DNA of 64,000 nucleotides from Morella rubra (GCA_003952965.2 CM025855.1:27154120-27218119), one strand, 5' to 3'. Shown: positions 46,121 to 60,344, counted from the stretch's first letter. Notes: generated by a model not told the origin, from the letters alone. Translations and numbers: made by a program.

Positions 46121-46353
46121 CCCATACACCCATAAAACAAAAATTCGTTTCTGCCATTCAAAAATTTTGAAAATTTCACAAAATGACGCTAATGGGTTTA
46201 TAACAAAAAACTTTACAAGTGCACGCTTTATTATTTTTTTTTTAAAAAAACTTTTCTTGTCCAAAATACTTCATATGAGTTCCATTATATCAATATTAAA
46301 CTAACTACCAATGTGAGTCATGGCAGTCATCTGTTATATTAAGAACAGAGTTC

Positions 46354-46935
46354 CACTACAAAAAAAAAAAAAAAAAAGGGGTACAACAGCAGTCGTAAAA
46401 CCGCTGGCAAAAGCCAAAAAACACCGCTAAACTTTTACCGGCGTTTTCCGACTGCTGTCTTTTCTCCATCGGGGAATGTCTTCAACAGCGTTTTTCATAA
46501 TCGCTGTGATTCCCTACCTTTTAACAGCGGTCACTTAGTGGCGTTTTCAAACTGCTGGTAATTCCCCAGCTTACAACATAGGTTTTTTAGCGGCGTTTTA
46601 AAAAGCGTTAGCATTTCCCCGCTTATAGCAGTGTTTTTAAAGACGCTGGCGTTTCTTCTGATTTCCAACAGCGATTTTTTAGCAGCGTTTGTCGCTGGCG
46701 TTTGTCCTGATTTACAACAACATTTTTTTAGCGACGTTTTTAAAACCGCTGGCATAGGCCAAAAAGAGGGCTATAGCAGCGGTAGGCCAAAAAAACGCTC
46801 GTTTTTTTAGCGACGGTCGCGATTGACCCAAAGTGCAATCGTGTAACCATCTATAGCGGCGGTCAGTGACCGATACTAAAAGTCTGTGCCAGCTTTTTTT
46901 TTTTTTATACAATGTGCTAGCGTTTTTAAAACGCC
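46354..46935 (+). mobile_element. CACTA element terminus with subterminal repeats, unit 2
   Basis: Starts CACTACAAAAAAA, the canonical form, followed by the same subterminal repeats as unit 1, with one extra GTCGCTGGCGTTT repeat near 46690. Confidence 0.72.
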
Positions 46936-47115
46936 ACTAATTTTTTTCTATATTTTCCTATACATGCTTTTTTAATCGATAATACAAATTTATTTTAATA
47001 ACCATAATTGATTGGATGTAAAAACTTAAGGAACAAGGATAATAAAAAAATATAATTCATCATTTATTAATAACATTTTACAACAAACACAAGAAGTAAC
47101 ATGCTTTTAATATAA

Positions 47116-47289
47116 AATAACAATAAGCAAGGACCAACTAAAATATTCAAATACAACACAATATTCTCGCTTCAACTGTGATGCTTTTACAAGAAGGCTC
47201 GGTTTGTTCTCAGCAAGTTTTGCTTTCTCCGACTCTTCCTCAAGGGCAGAAGACTTCCCCTTTCGCTGAAGAATCTTCTGTGCTTCCAT
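47116..47289 (-). pseudogene. Unidentified coiled-coil-like coding fragment, unit 2
   Basis: Copy of 18490-18663, open over the same length with one visible substitution. Confidence 0.33.
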
Positions 47290-47410
47290 GGCTCTACATA
47301 ATCATCATTTTCTTCCATGTTTTCAGTTCCTGCTGCACCAATACTCTTAGAATGAGAGTTCTATATAAGGCTATCAGCAACTCTAGATGAGAGTTGACTT
47401 CATCATCTAC

Positions 47411-47476
47411 CTTTAAACGTTCAATCTCACCATAAAGATCCTTGATGAGAGTTGACTTCATCATCTTTTGGTTAAC
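47411..47476 (-). pseudogene. Captured kinesin-5 exon, unit 2
   Basis: Identical 22-codon exon to 18785-18850, with the same splice borders. Confidence 0.63.
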
Positions 47477-48121
47477 CTAAACGTAACAAAATCAAAGAAT
47501 GAACTGCCTAGAGAAATAATAAGATAAGTATGAACTACTTTGACCATACAAGGTATCACCTTCAATTAGAAATAAAAAACAGAGACAGTTCACAGTGACA
47601 ACACAGGAAAAAGAAAACAAAAGGTTAAAAGAAGAACAAGAACAGAAGGAAATGCGTGCAGCAAGCCCATTCTCACCAAACCCTACAAAGACATCTAAGT
47701 TACTGAGTCCAGAACCAAGAACTTGCATGCAATGCAGTCTGCCCAGAGGACATCTCTACCCCATGTTCAAGCTCTACTAGAATATCAAGGTTAAAATGAC
47801 AAATCAATCATACAGCATTAACCACCAAAAGGCAACATGTCTATTTAACAAAAACTAGATTCAACTATCAAAAGGAAATTACAAGGCAAAAAAAAAAAAG
47901 GTTTACCCTTACAGGGTAATATCTATATCTGTTTGCTGAATGGTTAAAAATCAGACCTACATAAAATGGAAATACCAAAATTTGCCTTCCTACCTCGGCA
48001 ACCAAAACAGACACATCAAGAACTGATGCCTTGAAATGATAGTCCCATCGATTTCTCATGGCTATGTGGATCATACTCAAATAATTGAAGATGCATCTCG
48101 AGTTAAACATTTTAGAAGTAC

Positions 48122-48208
48122 CTCTTCCTTCTTCCCCTTGGCTCCTGTAAAGAACTTGTAACCACTAAAGAAGAGTAGGCCCCAGCCCGACAGAGAGACA
48201 ATTACAAA
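48122..48208 (-). pseudogene. Membrane-segment exon of an unidentified gene, unit 2
   Basis: Copy of 19315-19401 with the same acceptor and frame. Just downstream on this strand (about 48000-48110) a second stretch reads RNRWDYHFKASVLDVSVLVA before a GTAGG donor-like site. The region between this and the kinesin exon (47580-47960) is about 250 bp fuller than in unit 1. Confidence 0.4.
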
Positions 48209-49799
48209 CTGCAAAGTCACAACATTTAGTCAAGAAAATTCCCATGTGTTACCCACTAATTTCTGTTTCATCGATGGCTCAGAAAAGTAATGAAGCTCAG
48301 CAAGCAAAAGGTTTAATCAAACATTCCGAGACAAATGATGTGCTCAACAGCACCTCCTTTGCCAGCCGTCTCTAGCACGAGAAACTCACACTTCCTTCTT
48401 ATTCCTTTAACTCTTCCAACATATACTGCAATCTTTTCATTTACAAAACACCCCACATGGGAAGAAAACAAATAGAAACAAGTAGATTTATACAATTAAC
48501 AGACGTTCGACAGTTTCCTTTAATAAATCCGGACCATCAAGCAGTCCTCAAATCAGAACTAACATTTGAAAGATTATCCAATTAGGTTGGAAATAAAAAT
48601 AAAAGCGAAGCAAACCTTTAAAACATAGAAATCACAACCATCAGAAGCCTTCACTAGAGACTAAAACAAAACAATCCGACTTATTTGACATACCAATTCA
48701 TTTTGTCGGGAAGAAAAACATATCGCCAAAGTATAAATTCTGTTCTATTTAGTCACCAAAAAACATATTCCATTCTGTTTTCCTTCACTTCCCAGATACC
48801 AAAACAGAGAGGGGGAAAAAAGTCGAATGTCACAGTACGTAAGAAGGAACGTGAAAACGGTATGTAAGAATGAACGTCAAACATTAAGGTTTGGCCAAAA
48901 GTTCAGTTACTACTCACAAAGCCCAATCCTCCAAATCTGTTGAAACTAATCAAATAGCATACATATTTTTGACTTGTCAACTATTGGAAACAGATACAGC
49001 AAGACTCGGAGACTCAAACTTTTCTTTTCCTCCATTTTCTCATCACACAAAGCGGGCGAAGATGATATTTCACAAGTCACAAGCTAATCCACAAAAATTC
49101 ATAGACAAGAAAAAGAAGACTGGAAAACAGAGGGGCCGAGAGCTTTACCTAGTGAAATTTGACCGGTTTTGAGCCAACGGTATCAGATTCCCCATCGAGA
49201 GACAGCCCTAGGTTGGAGGCTAAGACAGGGAAAACATACAAGACAGGGACGGAGAGGCAGAGAGAGAGCAGCGAGGGAGAGAGAGATCCGGAGTTCTGTG
49301 GAAGAGGAGAGGCAGAGTGAGAGAGGGCTAGCTGGAGGCGTCGGAAGGCCGGCGGGAGGCGGAGGCTGGAGGCTGGGCCGGCGTCGGCCGTCGGGAGGTA
49401 GGGAGCTGTGAGAGAGAGGGCTGGGCGTCGGGTGTCTAGAGAGAAGGGGGGAATATAACAAATGCCCGTCCAGAAAGTGAGAAAGCAAACTGAGAGAGGA
49501 GAAGAACTGGAAAAAAGAGGGAATTTGGCGCTAAATTAAATTTTCCCTCTCACTTGTTTAGAGTCTTTTTATACTTTAATAATCCCATTTCGTTGGATAT
49601 AAAATTTATTTTGTAATTATATCCTAATTACTAATTTGCTTGTAATTGTAATACACTGTATATTCTAGTACTTAGTCAAAGTAACTTAGTACCTAAAATG
49701 ACCTGAACCGGTAGATAGACGCAGAAGGGAGATAGACTCCCCATAGAGTTTTGGCCAAGCGAAAATGGTTTTTTTATGACATAGAAGAGTCAGTCTGTG

Positions 49800-50086
49800 C
49801 GAGCTATAGTTGTTAAAGACTGGTTCACGCATTGAACTATTCTGGTGTTATGGTTAAAGACTTGCCAATTCTTAATTTTACCGTGTAAGCGAAAACATAG
49901 ACTGGTTCAGTTACTTCTCTATACAAATAAACAAGTTTATATGCAACTTTACCCAGTTCTCACGCCTCAATAAGCAAGAATACAAAGAATTTTAAAAAGG
50001 CAGAGATAGCCTTAAGTATGATGAGAAGTGCTCCCCAGTACCTTGTAACTATGGCCCAGTTGGCCTTGGCCTGCTCCCTGGTCTCC
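49800..50086 (+). pseudogene. Orphan GLP promoter and truncated signal-peptide exon, unit 2
   Basis: Copy of 21000-21287 with ATG at 50018 and the same break after GGTCTC. A 13-bp repeat near the promoter (TTCTTAATTTTA) is single here and double in unit 1. Confidence 0.8.
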
Positions 50087-50927
50087 CCTGTTGGAGTACC
50101 GGATCTGAGTACGCATGAGGGTTTGGTTGGCGGATCACATTTCCATACCTTTTAAATGCATTGATCATAAACATGTGTTTTGCTTGGGCAAGTGTAAATG
50201 GCTGAGGGGTTAACAAAGCAAGAAGATGGCACTTCTATAACTAAATAAAGATAACCGACTGATGTTGGACTTTTTGCAACTTGAAAAGAGAAGGAATAAA
50301 GGGCATATAAATTAATGATTGAAAATATAATTAATTTTAATGGTAACGATACATATAGTTGCTCTACCAGCACAGTACATGAGCAACCATTTTATTTAAT
50401 TACGGCTCTTGCTAGAAGTTACAAGAAAGGAAACATGGTTGCCTTGGCATGTGGCTGCAACATGTATATATTTTCCTAATTGTAGTTGTCTGATCAGAAT
50501 TGCTTCTAGAGATAGTTAACCACATTCTTGTCCACTTGGAATGCCTTGGTCAAAACATCGAGATTGATGGGAAGATTAGATCCAAAGACTGCGTTTGCTA
50601 TGGTGATCACTCCAGGATTCCGGCTGCTGAAACTGACAAAGGTGACTGCAATGGTCTTTCCTACATTAAACTCGAAGTAAATGTGACCAATTGGGAACAC
50701 AAAAACGTCTCCCTTATTCAAAATTTGATGAAGAGACGGTTATCTATGTTAGATGTGACAAAGCCTGCATACAGAGTACCCTCAGCGACCATTATAATCT
50801 CAGTGCCACAAGGGTGGGTATGGGGAGGATTTAGCCCGTATGGGGCAAAGTCAACGTGAGCCAAGGATATGCCTAGTGTGTTGAGGCCTAGTAATTTGTT
50901 CACATTCACACGAGTCACGTTGGATCC

Positions 50928-53900
50928 TGAAAAATCTGTTTTAGCTCTTATTAACACCTAAAGGGAGCTGAATAGGTGTTGGTACTTTCTTTTTCAATGA
51001 ATAGACAAATTTAGAACAAGTTCTAAAAGAGTCTCATCTAGATTTAAAAAGTATTTAACAATCAACAAATATGCAGCGGAATATTAAAACAAATATCAAA
51101 GAATAATATCAATCAGAAATAATAAATCAATCACACGCCAAGACAAGAGATTAATTGACGAAGTGGAAAACCTTATCAAAGGAAAAACCACTCTGGGCTA
51201 GCAGCCACCAAAAATTCACCAGAAGATAAACCTTACACAAGTGTCTCAGACATGGGCAACATCTAGTTGCTTGACTCTGACTACCCCGAAGTAACAATCT
51301 AGGTAATCCAACATAAACCCATTCCTTTGCGGTTAACCCTCAGCCTTCTGAGATTCTTCTTGTAAATCTCTTCAAGAACGCCCTGTTCTTCAACACCGGT
51401 AACTCGGCCGCCAATTTCCTTAAGCTCTCTAAAGGCTTCTCACAGGGGGTTGGTTTCAATGGTGATTGAGATGATTGATGTAGGAGAGAGAAAATATAAA
51501 CACTTTAGGTGCAAAGGTATCAAAGAATTTTTCTCTCAAGCATGAGACGCCAAGAAAGGATGAAATAACTTGGGTAAGAGCTTGGACATTTTTCTCACGG
51601 TTTAAATAGAAAGAGAAAAAAAATTCAAATGTGGAAAATTTCGCTCGAGCCAAGATCGAGAGAAGTTCGGGCGAAACTCTCTGTGTAAAAAAATACCTAT
51701 TTCGCTCGAGCCAAGATCGACCAAAGATGAGGCGAAGTTCGTATTCCAGAGATAAACTTGAGAAATTTTAGGATCGGATCACACTTCGCAAATTTGAACT
51801 CCTCTTTCAAAATTAAAACGCCCTTCATCTTTATCTTCGTGATTCAAATGCTTTCCAATTATAATCTTCGTAATTCAAACGCTTTTCAATCCTAATATTT
51901 AGGAATGGATCACACTTTATGAGTTTAAACTTCTCCTTCAAAATTCGAATGCTCTTCAACCTTATCTTCTTCAGCAACCTCTTGAAAGATATCCGCATCT
52001 CTTATCAAATTTAAATGACCCTTATCCTCCTGAACACTTTAAACAATACTAATTCAAAAATACAATTCAACTTATATTTGACACTGAATCTTGCCAACAT
52101 TCAAAACACTAACAATCTCCCCCTTTGGCAATTCTGTGACAAAACTCAAAAAATAAAAATGACAAAGGTCCTTGCCAATCATGAAAGCAAGAATCTATTT
52201 ACATTTTTGACTCACCCTATGACTTAAAAACAAGTGTTCAAGAGTCTCAAGAGTCTTCTGAATTAAACTTGTTTCTTGAAAAAATCAATTCTCAACAACC
52301 AAGTGAAATGCATAGGAAACACAAAGAATTCATTGAAATAGTGAAATTTAATAGAATTAGAATCAGAGAGTTTTTACTCCCCCTTAATCAATTCTCCCCT
52401 TTTTGTCATGAATGGTCAAAGGGAAATCATGACCTCAGAACAATCAAAGATAATAGTCAAACGAAGAACTATGACAATATCCAAAAAACTGTCAATGAAA
52501 GACTGTCAAAATCAATGGACTTAGAGACATACAGGTGAACTCTCAGTAGCATGTAAGACAATATTAAAACACCTTATATACACGATATCCATAGTCATTG
52601 ATTTCATGCCAAACGTCTCTATTTGGTTTTAGATCTTTGATAAAAAAAATTTATCAAAAAGAAAATGTGTGTGATGAACCAAACATAATCTTAGAGACTT
52701 AAGGCCTTAAATTTGTGAGCAGGATTAAGGCTAACAAATGAAACCATTTATGAGAGGGAACACAACCAAAGAGTGAATGCGAAACCCAATGCTACTAGAA
52801 CCTAAAAAATTATAGTGTTGCTCCCCCTAAACTTGTAAGCTCTTTTGCTCCTTCTTTGCTTTTCTTTCGTTTTTGCTTTGCCTTTTTTTTTAAAAAATTT
52901 ATTCAGAGGAGTACTAACCTAATTTTTAAGGCCTTAAATTTTGAGCACTAACAAATGAAGAGAGGGAACACAACCAAAGAGTGAATAAACCCAATGCTAC
53001 TAGAACCTAAAAAATTATAGTGTTGCTCCCCCTAAACTTGTAAGACATAAGGATTTACTCTTTTGAAGAGGACTAAAAATAAGGTCATCTAATTAGGGGT
53101 CAATTCAAACTAAGGTAAATGAACCCAAACACTTGTGATTGCCCCCCCACATCTCACACATGCGGCTAAGTCTCATTCAATTATAAATGATGTGCACTGT
53201 GATTGATTGTACCAAAAGACAATTAAAGATCATTTTAGCTAACACCAAGAAGAGACATGAGGCATTATTATCAAATCTTATATCAATATAGACACAAGAT
53301 GATCAAATATTCAGAAATACATGCATGAGAATCAAAACAATGTCAATTAGTCCAATTTACTAACAAAACACACACAAAAGCACATTTTGTTTTTTTAATA
53401 ACAGATCAAACAAAATACCATAAATCATGACAAATCAAACAAATTAAAATATGAAAAAAAATATAAATATAAAAATAAAAGCAATCTACTCTAATGCAAG
53501 CAATAACAAAAATACTCAGGGAGTAGAACACATACCAATAGCCTTCATGTCGACTAATAGATTTTCATCCTTTTTCACCCAAACCTTCTTCGTGAAAGTA
53601 TGTTTAGTCAGGTACTCCAGTTTTTCATTAATCAGCTTTGTATGTTCAATAAGAGCTCTGACTTGATTCACAAGATCCATATGTTCAGTGCTGCAGAAAG
53701 GGTTAGCATGTGTGTGCACTTGTACTCTCAATTTAAAACAGTTAGGTCTAATATGCCCTGACTTACCACAAAAATGACAAGTAGGAACAAACCTACGTGA
53801 AGAGTTTGCTTTAGGTGGAATAACATGAGAATGAGTATTTACACTGGGAAATAGGCTGTTTATCTTTACTTACTTGTTTCTGAGGAGGAATAACCTTTGC

Positions 53901-56900
53901 TTACTTAATTGGCACAGATGCAGGAATGAACATTGTCTTTGAGGAAGAAGTGATATTTGACTCGTCGAAACCCAATCCTCTTCTATTTCCAGCAGGAACT
54001 CCAAGATTCAGTATGTGATCAAGTTTATTTGTTCCATTAGAGAATTATTGTAATTGTGCATTGGATTTCTCCAATTCACTTCTCACATTCTTGACCTCAT
54101 CCTCAAGTGCTGCATTCTTCTTTTTTACTTCCTCAAGTTTGGCAGTGAGATTTCCTTCTCAAGCTGAACCTTGTGAAAATTCGTAAAGGTTGCTTTGTTT
54201 ACCTTGTGCAATTTTAGGCTTTCCATAAATAGTTGGTTATAAGCCTCTTGTAAGCTTTCTTCAGCCTCAAACTCATCCTCTAATGTCTCCTGCAAATCAC
54301 AAATGTCAATAGAAGATATAAAAGACACAAAATTTACCTTTTTGTCAGATGAGAAATATTCCCTATCACTGTTTGAACTTGATTCATCATCACTCTGCGT
54401 TGCATTCATGGCTTTTCCCTTGGACTTAAGATAATTTGGACATTCTGGTCGAACGTGTCCAAAATCCTTGACATTCAAAACACTGAGTTTTCAAATCATG
54501 CTTGTCTCTTATCTCTTTTCTATAATCGTTGGAGCTCCCCTAAGGCTTTTCAGCACCCTTGTTGAATTTTCCTTCAATACCCTTGGATTTGAACAATTTT
54601 CTGAATGTTTAACAAAAAGATCAAACTACTCATCATCCAATGTTTCATCATCATACTCGGAGACTGCTTCCTGTTTATTGGATTTAAGTGCAATTGACTT
54701 GTTCTTTTTCGGTTGAGGTAACATCAATTCATAGGTCTGCAGGGAGCCAACTAACTCCTCAATCTTCATCTTGGTAAGATCTTTGCTTTCCTCTATTGCA
54801 GTAACCTTAGGTCTGAATCTTTCTGGAAGAGGTCTCATAACTTTTGAACGACTCTGCTTTCTGGAATTTTTTCACCCAAGATGAAACTTGAATTTACAAT
54901 ACCATTTAACTTCGTATAGAATTCATCAAATGTCTCATCATCCTTCATGCGGATTTCTTCAAACTTTGTTGTCAACATTTGAAGCTTTGAATTTTTCACT
55001 GTAACTGTTCCCTCACGTGTTGTTTCCAAAATTTTCTATGCATCAAAAGCTATCTCACAAATAGAAATACGTTTAAATTCTTCTGGAGAAATAGACATAA
55101 ATATAGCATTAAGACCTTTGCAATTATAAGTACTTTCATTTACTTCTTCTTTGAACCACGTGCTTATATCTTTAAGAGTATCAATCCCATTGACATCAGT
55201 AGATGGAATTTTCCATCCTCTACTGCAAGAAATCCAAACGCGTTCATCCATTACTTTTAAAAACGCTCTTATACAAACTTTCCAATAAGATGGAGGCACA
55301 AACAATGACTGTGTTAGCCCAAGGTTGTTTTGCAAATAATCCGTATTTTATTTTGATGATAACAAAAATTCTAAGTGCTTTGTAGACTTTTATATTTTAC
55401 ATTATCAATCCACTTTTCTAAAAATGTATTTCAAAAGATCGAGGTTTTCGATCTAAAATATTTCTAAGTGGACTTGAACACCATTACACAAGTTGATAAG
55501 ATCAATTTCTCATATTGTGTATATTTTAAGAAATGTTGAAATGGATTGGACACTGACAAAACTGCTGATTTTTCTCTCGAGTGCTAATAGTGTCGACACA
55601 TTAAAGAACGGTGTTGACACATTGCACTTACACCAAGAGAAGAATTCATGGTGTCGACACATTGCACTGTCACTCGAGACAACAATTCCAGACCAATTTT
55701 TAAGGTGTCGACACATGCTGACTATGTGTCGAAACATGCTGCAATTTTGCTGAAAAATTGGACAACGCCAGCTCATTTAAAATGCTCTAAAAAGTCATGG
55801 GTACCCTTCCAACAATACTTTTGAGGGCTTTGAAGACCGTTGAAGTCAAAGAAGGTATAAAAAAGAATGAGATAGAGAGATAAAGACAACACTTGCAATT
55901 GTTCTATGCCCTAACTTCTAGAGAGAGAAAGTGAGTTGAAGAAGAGAGAAGAAAACACCAACCAAGAAAGCTTGTGATTCCACCTGCCAAATTTTAACTT
56001 TCTTTTGAGAATCTTGTCCTTTTGCTTACTGTTGTGCTTTTCACTTGTTTATTCGGCTTAGAGAGTCATTCTTTATTATTCATTTGTACCCATCTTTTGT
56101 AAAATAATTGAGTGTTGGATAAACACTTGGTCATTCTCGTGTGGGTAGAAGAAATCCCTTGGGTTTTGGGATTTGTGAAGAGAGTTAAAGCGTGAGCTCG
56201 AAAAATACTTTGTAAAGGTTCCTTAGCACCCGAAAGCTAAAGGGTATTTGCTATTTAGAGAATAGTGAAGGACGCCCAAGAAAGTCAATAACCTTGGAGT
56301 GGAAGTAGGCAAGTGTTGACCAAACCACTTAAAATTGAGGTGTCGTCTTTCTAACTCAATCTCTCTTATTATTCGTTCCATATCCATATTTGTGGTGCTT
56401 TATTGTTTACTGTTCTATTGTTTAAATTATCTCCGAAAAAGTTTAAATTTTTATTAAAACTCAATTCACCCTCCCTCTTGGGTTGTTATTTAGACTCACA
56501 GACTGACTGTGATACATCTAGACATAGGGTCAAGGAACATGATCAGGCTCTGATACCAATAGAAAAATTTATTTTAGGCTGTATTAGCACTTAGAGAGGG
56601 GGTGAGTAGGTGTTGGTACTTTATTTTTCAATGAATAGACAAATTTAGAACAAGTCCTAAAAGAATCTCATATAGATCTAAAAAGTGTTTAGCAATCAAC
56701 AAATATGCAGCGAAATATTAAAACAAATATAAAAGAACAATATCAATCAGAAATAATAAATCAATCACACGCCAAGATAAGAGATTTGATGACGAAGTGA
56801 AAAACCTTATCAAAGGAAAAACCACTCTGGGCTAGCAGCCACCAAAAATTCACTAGAAGATAAACCTTACACCGGTGACTCAGACATAGGCAACATCCAG

Positions 56901-57753
56901 TTGCTTGACTCTGACTACCCCGAAGTAACAATCTAGGTAATCCAACATAAACCCGCTCCTTTGCGGTTAACCCTCAGCCTTCTGAGGTTCTTCTTGTAAA
57001 TCTCTTCAAGAATGCCTTGGTACTTCAACACCGGTAACTGTGGCCACCAATTTCCTTAAGCTCTTGAAGGCTTCTCACAGGAGGTTGGTTTCAATGGTGA
57101 TTGAGATGATTAATGTAGGAGAGAGAAAATATAAACACTTTAGGTGCAAAGGTATCAAAGGATTTTTTGCTCAAGCATGAGACACCAAGGAAGGATAAAA
57201 TAACTTGGGAAAAGAGCATGGACAATTTTTCTTACGGTTTAAATAGAAAAAGATAAAGAAATTAAAAATCTAGGGAATTTCACTCAAGCCAAGATTGAGC
57301 GAAGTTCGGGCGAAACTCTCTGTGTAAAAAACACCTATTTCGCTAGAGCCAAGATCAAGCAAAGATGAGGCGAAGTTCATATTCCTGAGATAAACTTGAG
57401 AGATTTTTGGAACCGATCACACTTTGCGAATTTGAACTCCTCTTTCAAAATTCGAATGCCCTTCATCCTTATCTTCGTGATTCAATTGCTTTCCAATTCT
57501 AATCTTCGTAATTCAAACGCTTTTCAATCCTAATTTTTAGGAACGGATCACACTTCATGAATTTGAACTTCTCCTTCAAAATTCAAATGCCCTTCAACTT
57601 TATCTTCTTTAGCAAACCTCTGGAAAGATATCCTCATCTCTTTTCAAATTTGAATGACTCTTATCCTCTTGAACATTTTAAACAACACTAATTCAAAAAT
57701 ACAATTCAACTTAAATTTGACACAGAATCTTGCCAACGTTCAAAACATTAACA
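50928..57753 (-). mobile_element. Gag-only SIRE-type Copia LTR retrotransposon, unit 2 (6,826 bp)
   Basis: TSD GATCC at 50923-50927 and 57754-57758. LTRs are 50928-52114 and 56561-57753. Primer site TGGTATCAGAGC is at 56547-56558. Same site, orientation and structure as the unit 1 element. The first base of the right LTR has changed (AG instead of TG). A private ~170 bp local duplication lies at about 52890-53050. Confidence 0.92.
53530..55335 (-). pseudogene. Copia gag, SIRE/Maximus type, unit 2 (frameshifted)
   Basis: Same domain order as unit 1. The first knuckle region is better preserved (FGHVRPECPNYLKSKGKAM near 54420-54470). The last block keeps EYLTKHTFTKKVWVKKDEN, which is frameshifted in unit 1. 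Stops and frameshifts still prevent a complete protein, and no pol follows. Confidence 0.85.
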
Positions 57754-59491
57754 GATCCGAGTCGATTTGCAATATTTCTGGGAATCTGGAGCCGGAGAAG
57801 AAGAAGTCATAGGCTGTGACAACTTTTGGGTCCTTGTAAAACTTTCCATTCACAAACACACCAAGCAGGAAAAACAGTTTGTGACCATCGCTAATAATGT
57901 TTCTCGTAATTGGAAGCATGTGAGGCAGAAAACTAGAAGGCACAACATAAAAAAGAAGCCTAAAAATAAATCATTTTAACATGTGAACTCCCAAAAGAAA
58001 CAATACACATGCTGCACCTGATTCCATACTACATAATGATGGTAGTGTACATACCAAAAGAAGTGTGTTGATTGCTACGTAGAAGTCCTGCAGGGGACTG
58101 GATTCAGAGGTCGAGGCCACTCAGGCCAGGAAGCAGGCCAAAGCAAACAAGAGCACAGTTACTGAGGTACTTGGGAACACTCCTCATTGTATTTGATGTT
58201 GTGTACTACTCCTTGGTATATGTGATTTTTTATTTAATGAGGGTTGCAGAGAAACATGTCTATTTACAGAGTGAAGCCACTGAACTGGTCTATGTTAATC
58301 TCCTTGCACGGGACGAGTTATGATTGGTAAGTCTTTATCTATAACACTTATTTATTCAATGGGTGAACCATTTTTTAAGCACTACTTCTCGCACCAATTG
58401 AAACGTTGCAACCCAATGCGACCATTTCGATCAATGGAATCGTTCTGACGTTGCTTTGGACAATCCTCTTTTGCCTTCAAATTGGTATTTGAAACTGAGT
58501 AATTAGCCCAAGTACTTAAAGAAAAAGGAAGGAAAAAAAAAAAAAAAGGGAAGTGGATTAAGCAGCCACGTGAATCCTTTCCTCATGGAAAATCTGTCAT
58601 TTGTTTAGCTGCGAATGTAAGAAGTAGGAGAACCTAGCCTGCAGGAGGGCATCGAAAAAGTCCAAACAGAGGGACTGTTTGTTTATATTTATATTTATGT
58701 TATATATAAATTGAGCTGACCCTTTCTTTGCCATTTGTTTTGCTGTGGAAGCATGTAGTCGGAACCTCGCCTGCAGGAGGGCATGAAAAAGTCCAACCAA
58801 AAGCTATATAGATATCGTTTAGCCCTGAAAGAATTATATATCTTATAGGGCAAGTAGTCTTAGATACTATTTCGTTCGTACAAAGAGATATGTGTTAAGA
58901 TCATTGGACTTAAGTTGCCGGTAGAATTTATTTTAAAATATTCGTGGACATATATAAAGTTAGTTACATGTTACATTGAATTGATATAAAGTTATGACCA
59001 TGTTACATTAAAATATTCGAAGAAACCCACTTGAGCGCCCAATCCGAACACTGCCATTTCTGGGTCTTTGTTTCATTTGAATTGATGTGTCATATGTGAG
59101 TAGCTTCTTTATACTAGGCAATGATGTTGGACTTTTGCAATAACCCTAGCTTGTTTGGAATTCACTCTCTTTTCTTTCTTGATTGTAGAAGAAGAGGCAT
59201 GAGTAGTTACAAGTGATATCTCAAACTTTAATTCGAAGAATCTAAATTCAGTTAGTTTTAATCGTGTAAGTTGCTCCACCTCTGTTACCACGCTATGAAA
59301 AATAAAAGAAGAAAAAGATATGACAAATATAGGAAAAAAAAAAAAAAAGATATGATAAGCAGCCACTTTATTTTATTATAAGAATTGCTACGATGTTACA
59401 AGGGAATCCTAGGAAACCTCAAATCATTATTTGCAACGTCTGATGATTCACTGTGGCTATTGCATCTGTATCTTTAATTATTTAGCTTCCA

Positions 59492-60344
59492 TCATTTGAA
59501 CTGCTGCTCGAGATAGTTAATCACATTCTTGTCTACTTGGAAGGCTTTGGTCAAAACATCGGGATTGATGGGAGGATTAGATCCAAATACTGCGTCTGCT
59601 ATGGTGATCAGCCCAGGATTCTGGCTACTAAAACCTGCAAATGCGACTGCATTGGTCTTTCCCACATTAAACTGGAAGTGAATGTGACCAATTGGAAACA
59701 CAAAGACATCTCCCTTATTCAGAACCTTGGTGAAGAGACGGTTATCTGGGTCAGATGTGACAAAGCCCACATACAGAGTACCCTCAGCGACCATTGTAAT
59801 CTCAGTGCCAAGAGGGTGGAGATGGGGAGGATTTACTCCATATGGGGCAATGTCAACGCGAGCCAAGGATATGCCTAGTGTGTTGAGGCCTGGTAATAAG
59901 TCAACATTCACACGAGTCACATTGGATCCGAGTCGGTTTGCGGTGTTTCCGGGAATCTGGAGCCCCGAGAAGAAGAAGTCATCGACTGTGACAATTTTTG
60001 GGTCCTTACAGAACTTTCCATTCACAAACACTGCAACCAGGAAAAACAGTTTGTAACCATCACTGATAATGTTTCCCGTAATTGGAAGCATGTGAAGCAG
60101 AAAACTAGAAGGCACAATATAAAAAAGAAACCTAAAAATAAATCATTTTAACATGTGAACTCCAAGAGAAACAATCCACATGCTGCACACGATACCAAAA
60201 AGTAGTGTACATACCAGCAGAAGTGGAACTGTTGATTGCTACACAGAAGTCTTGCAGGGGACTGGGGTCAGAGGCCGAGGCAAGGGAGCAGGTCAAAGCA
60301 AACAGGAGCACAGTTACGAGGCACATAGGAACACCTTTCTCCAT
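59492..60344 (-). CDS. Germin-like protein A, unit 3 (intact, 222 aa)
   Basis: Exon 1 is 60215-60344 and exon 2 is 59492-60030, with the same phase 1 intron as unit 1. The start codon at 60342-60344, signal peptide, C34/C51 pair, box 1 (H113, H115, E120), box 2 (H161) and both sequons are all present. It differs from the unit 1 protein at a few residues: V for A at 59, L for F at 99, and Q for H in FSS(Q/H)NPG. The secreted cupin role is the same. It reads as functional. Confidence 0.95.

Larger units (their letters stand above)
50506..58187 (-). pseudogene. Germin-like protein D, unit 2 (split by the Copia element)
   Basis: Exon 1 is 58055-58187. The N-terminal part of exon 2 lies between the element (right TSD 57754-57758) and about 57857. 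The C-terminal part is 50506-50927. The same one-base deletion after FT(I)K truncates the frame. In addition the intron acceptor is destroyed: the site reads GGTG where unit 1 has GCAG. Confidence 0.92.
29418..58320. repeat. Tandem segmental duplication, unit 2 (28,903 bp)
   Basis: Collinear with unit 1 over its whole length, with scattered substitutions, homopolymer changes and indels. Unit 2 has private damage: a one-base deletion in GLP-A, a one-base insertion in GLP-B, a lost splice acceptor in GLP-D, and a local extra copy of about 170 bp in the Copia element near 52.9 kb. Confidence 0.97.
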
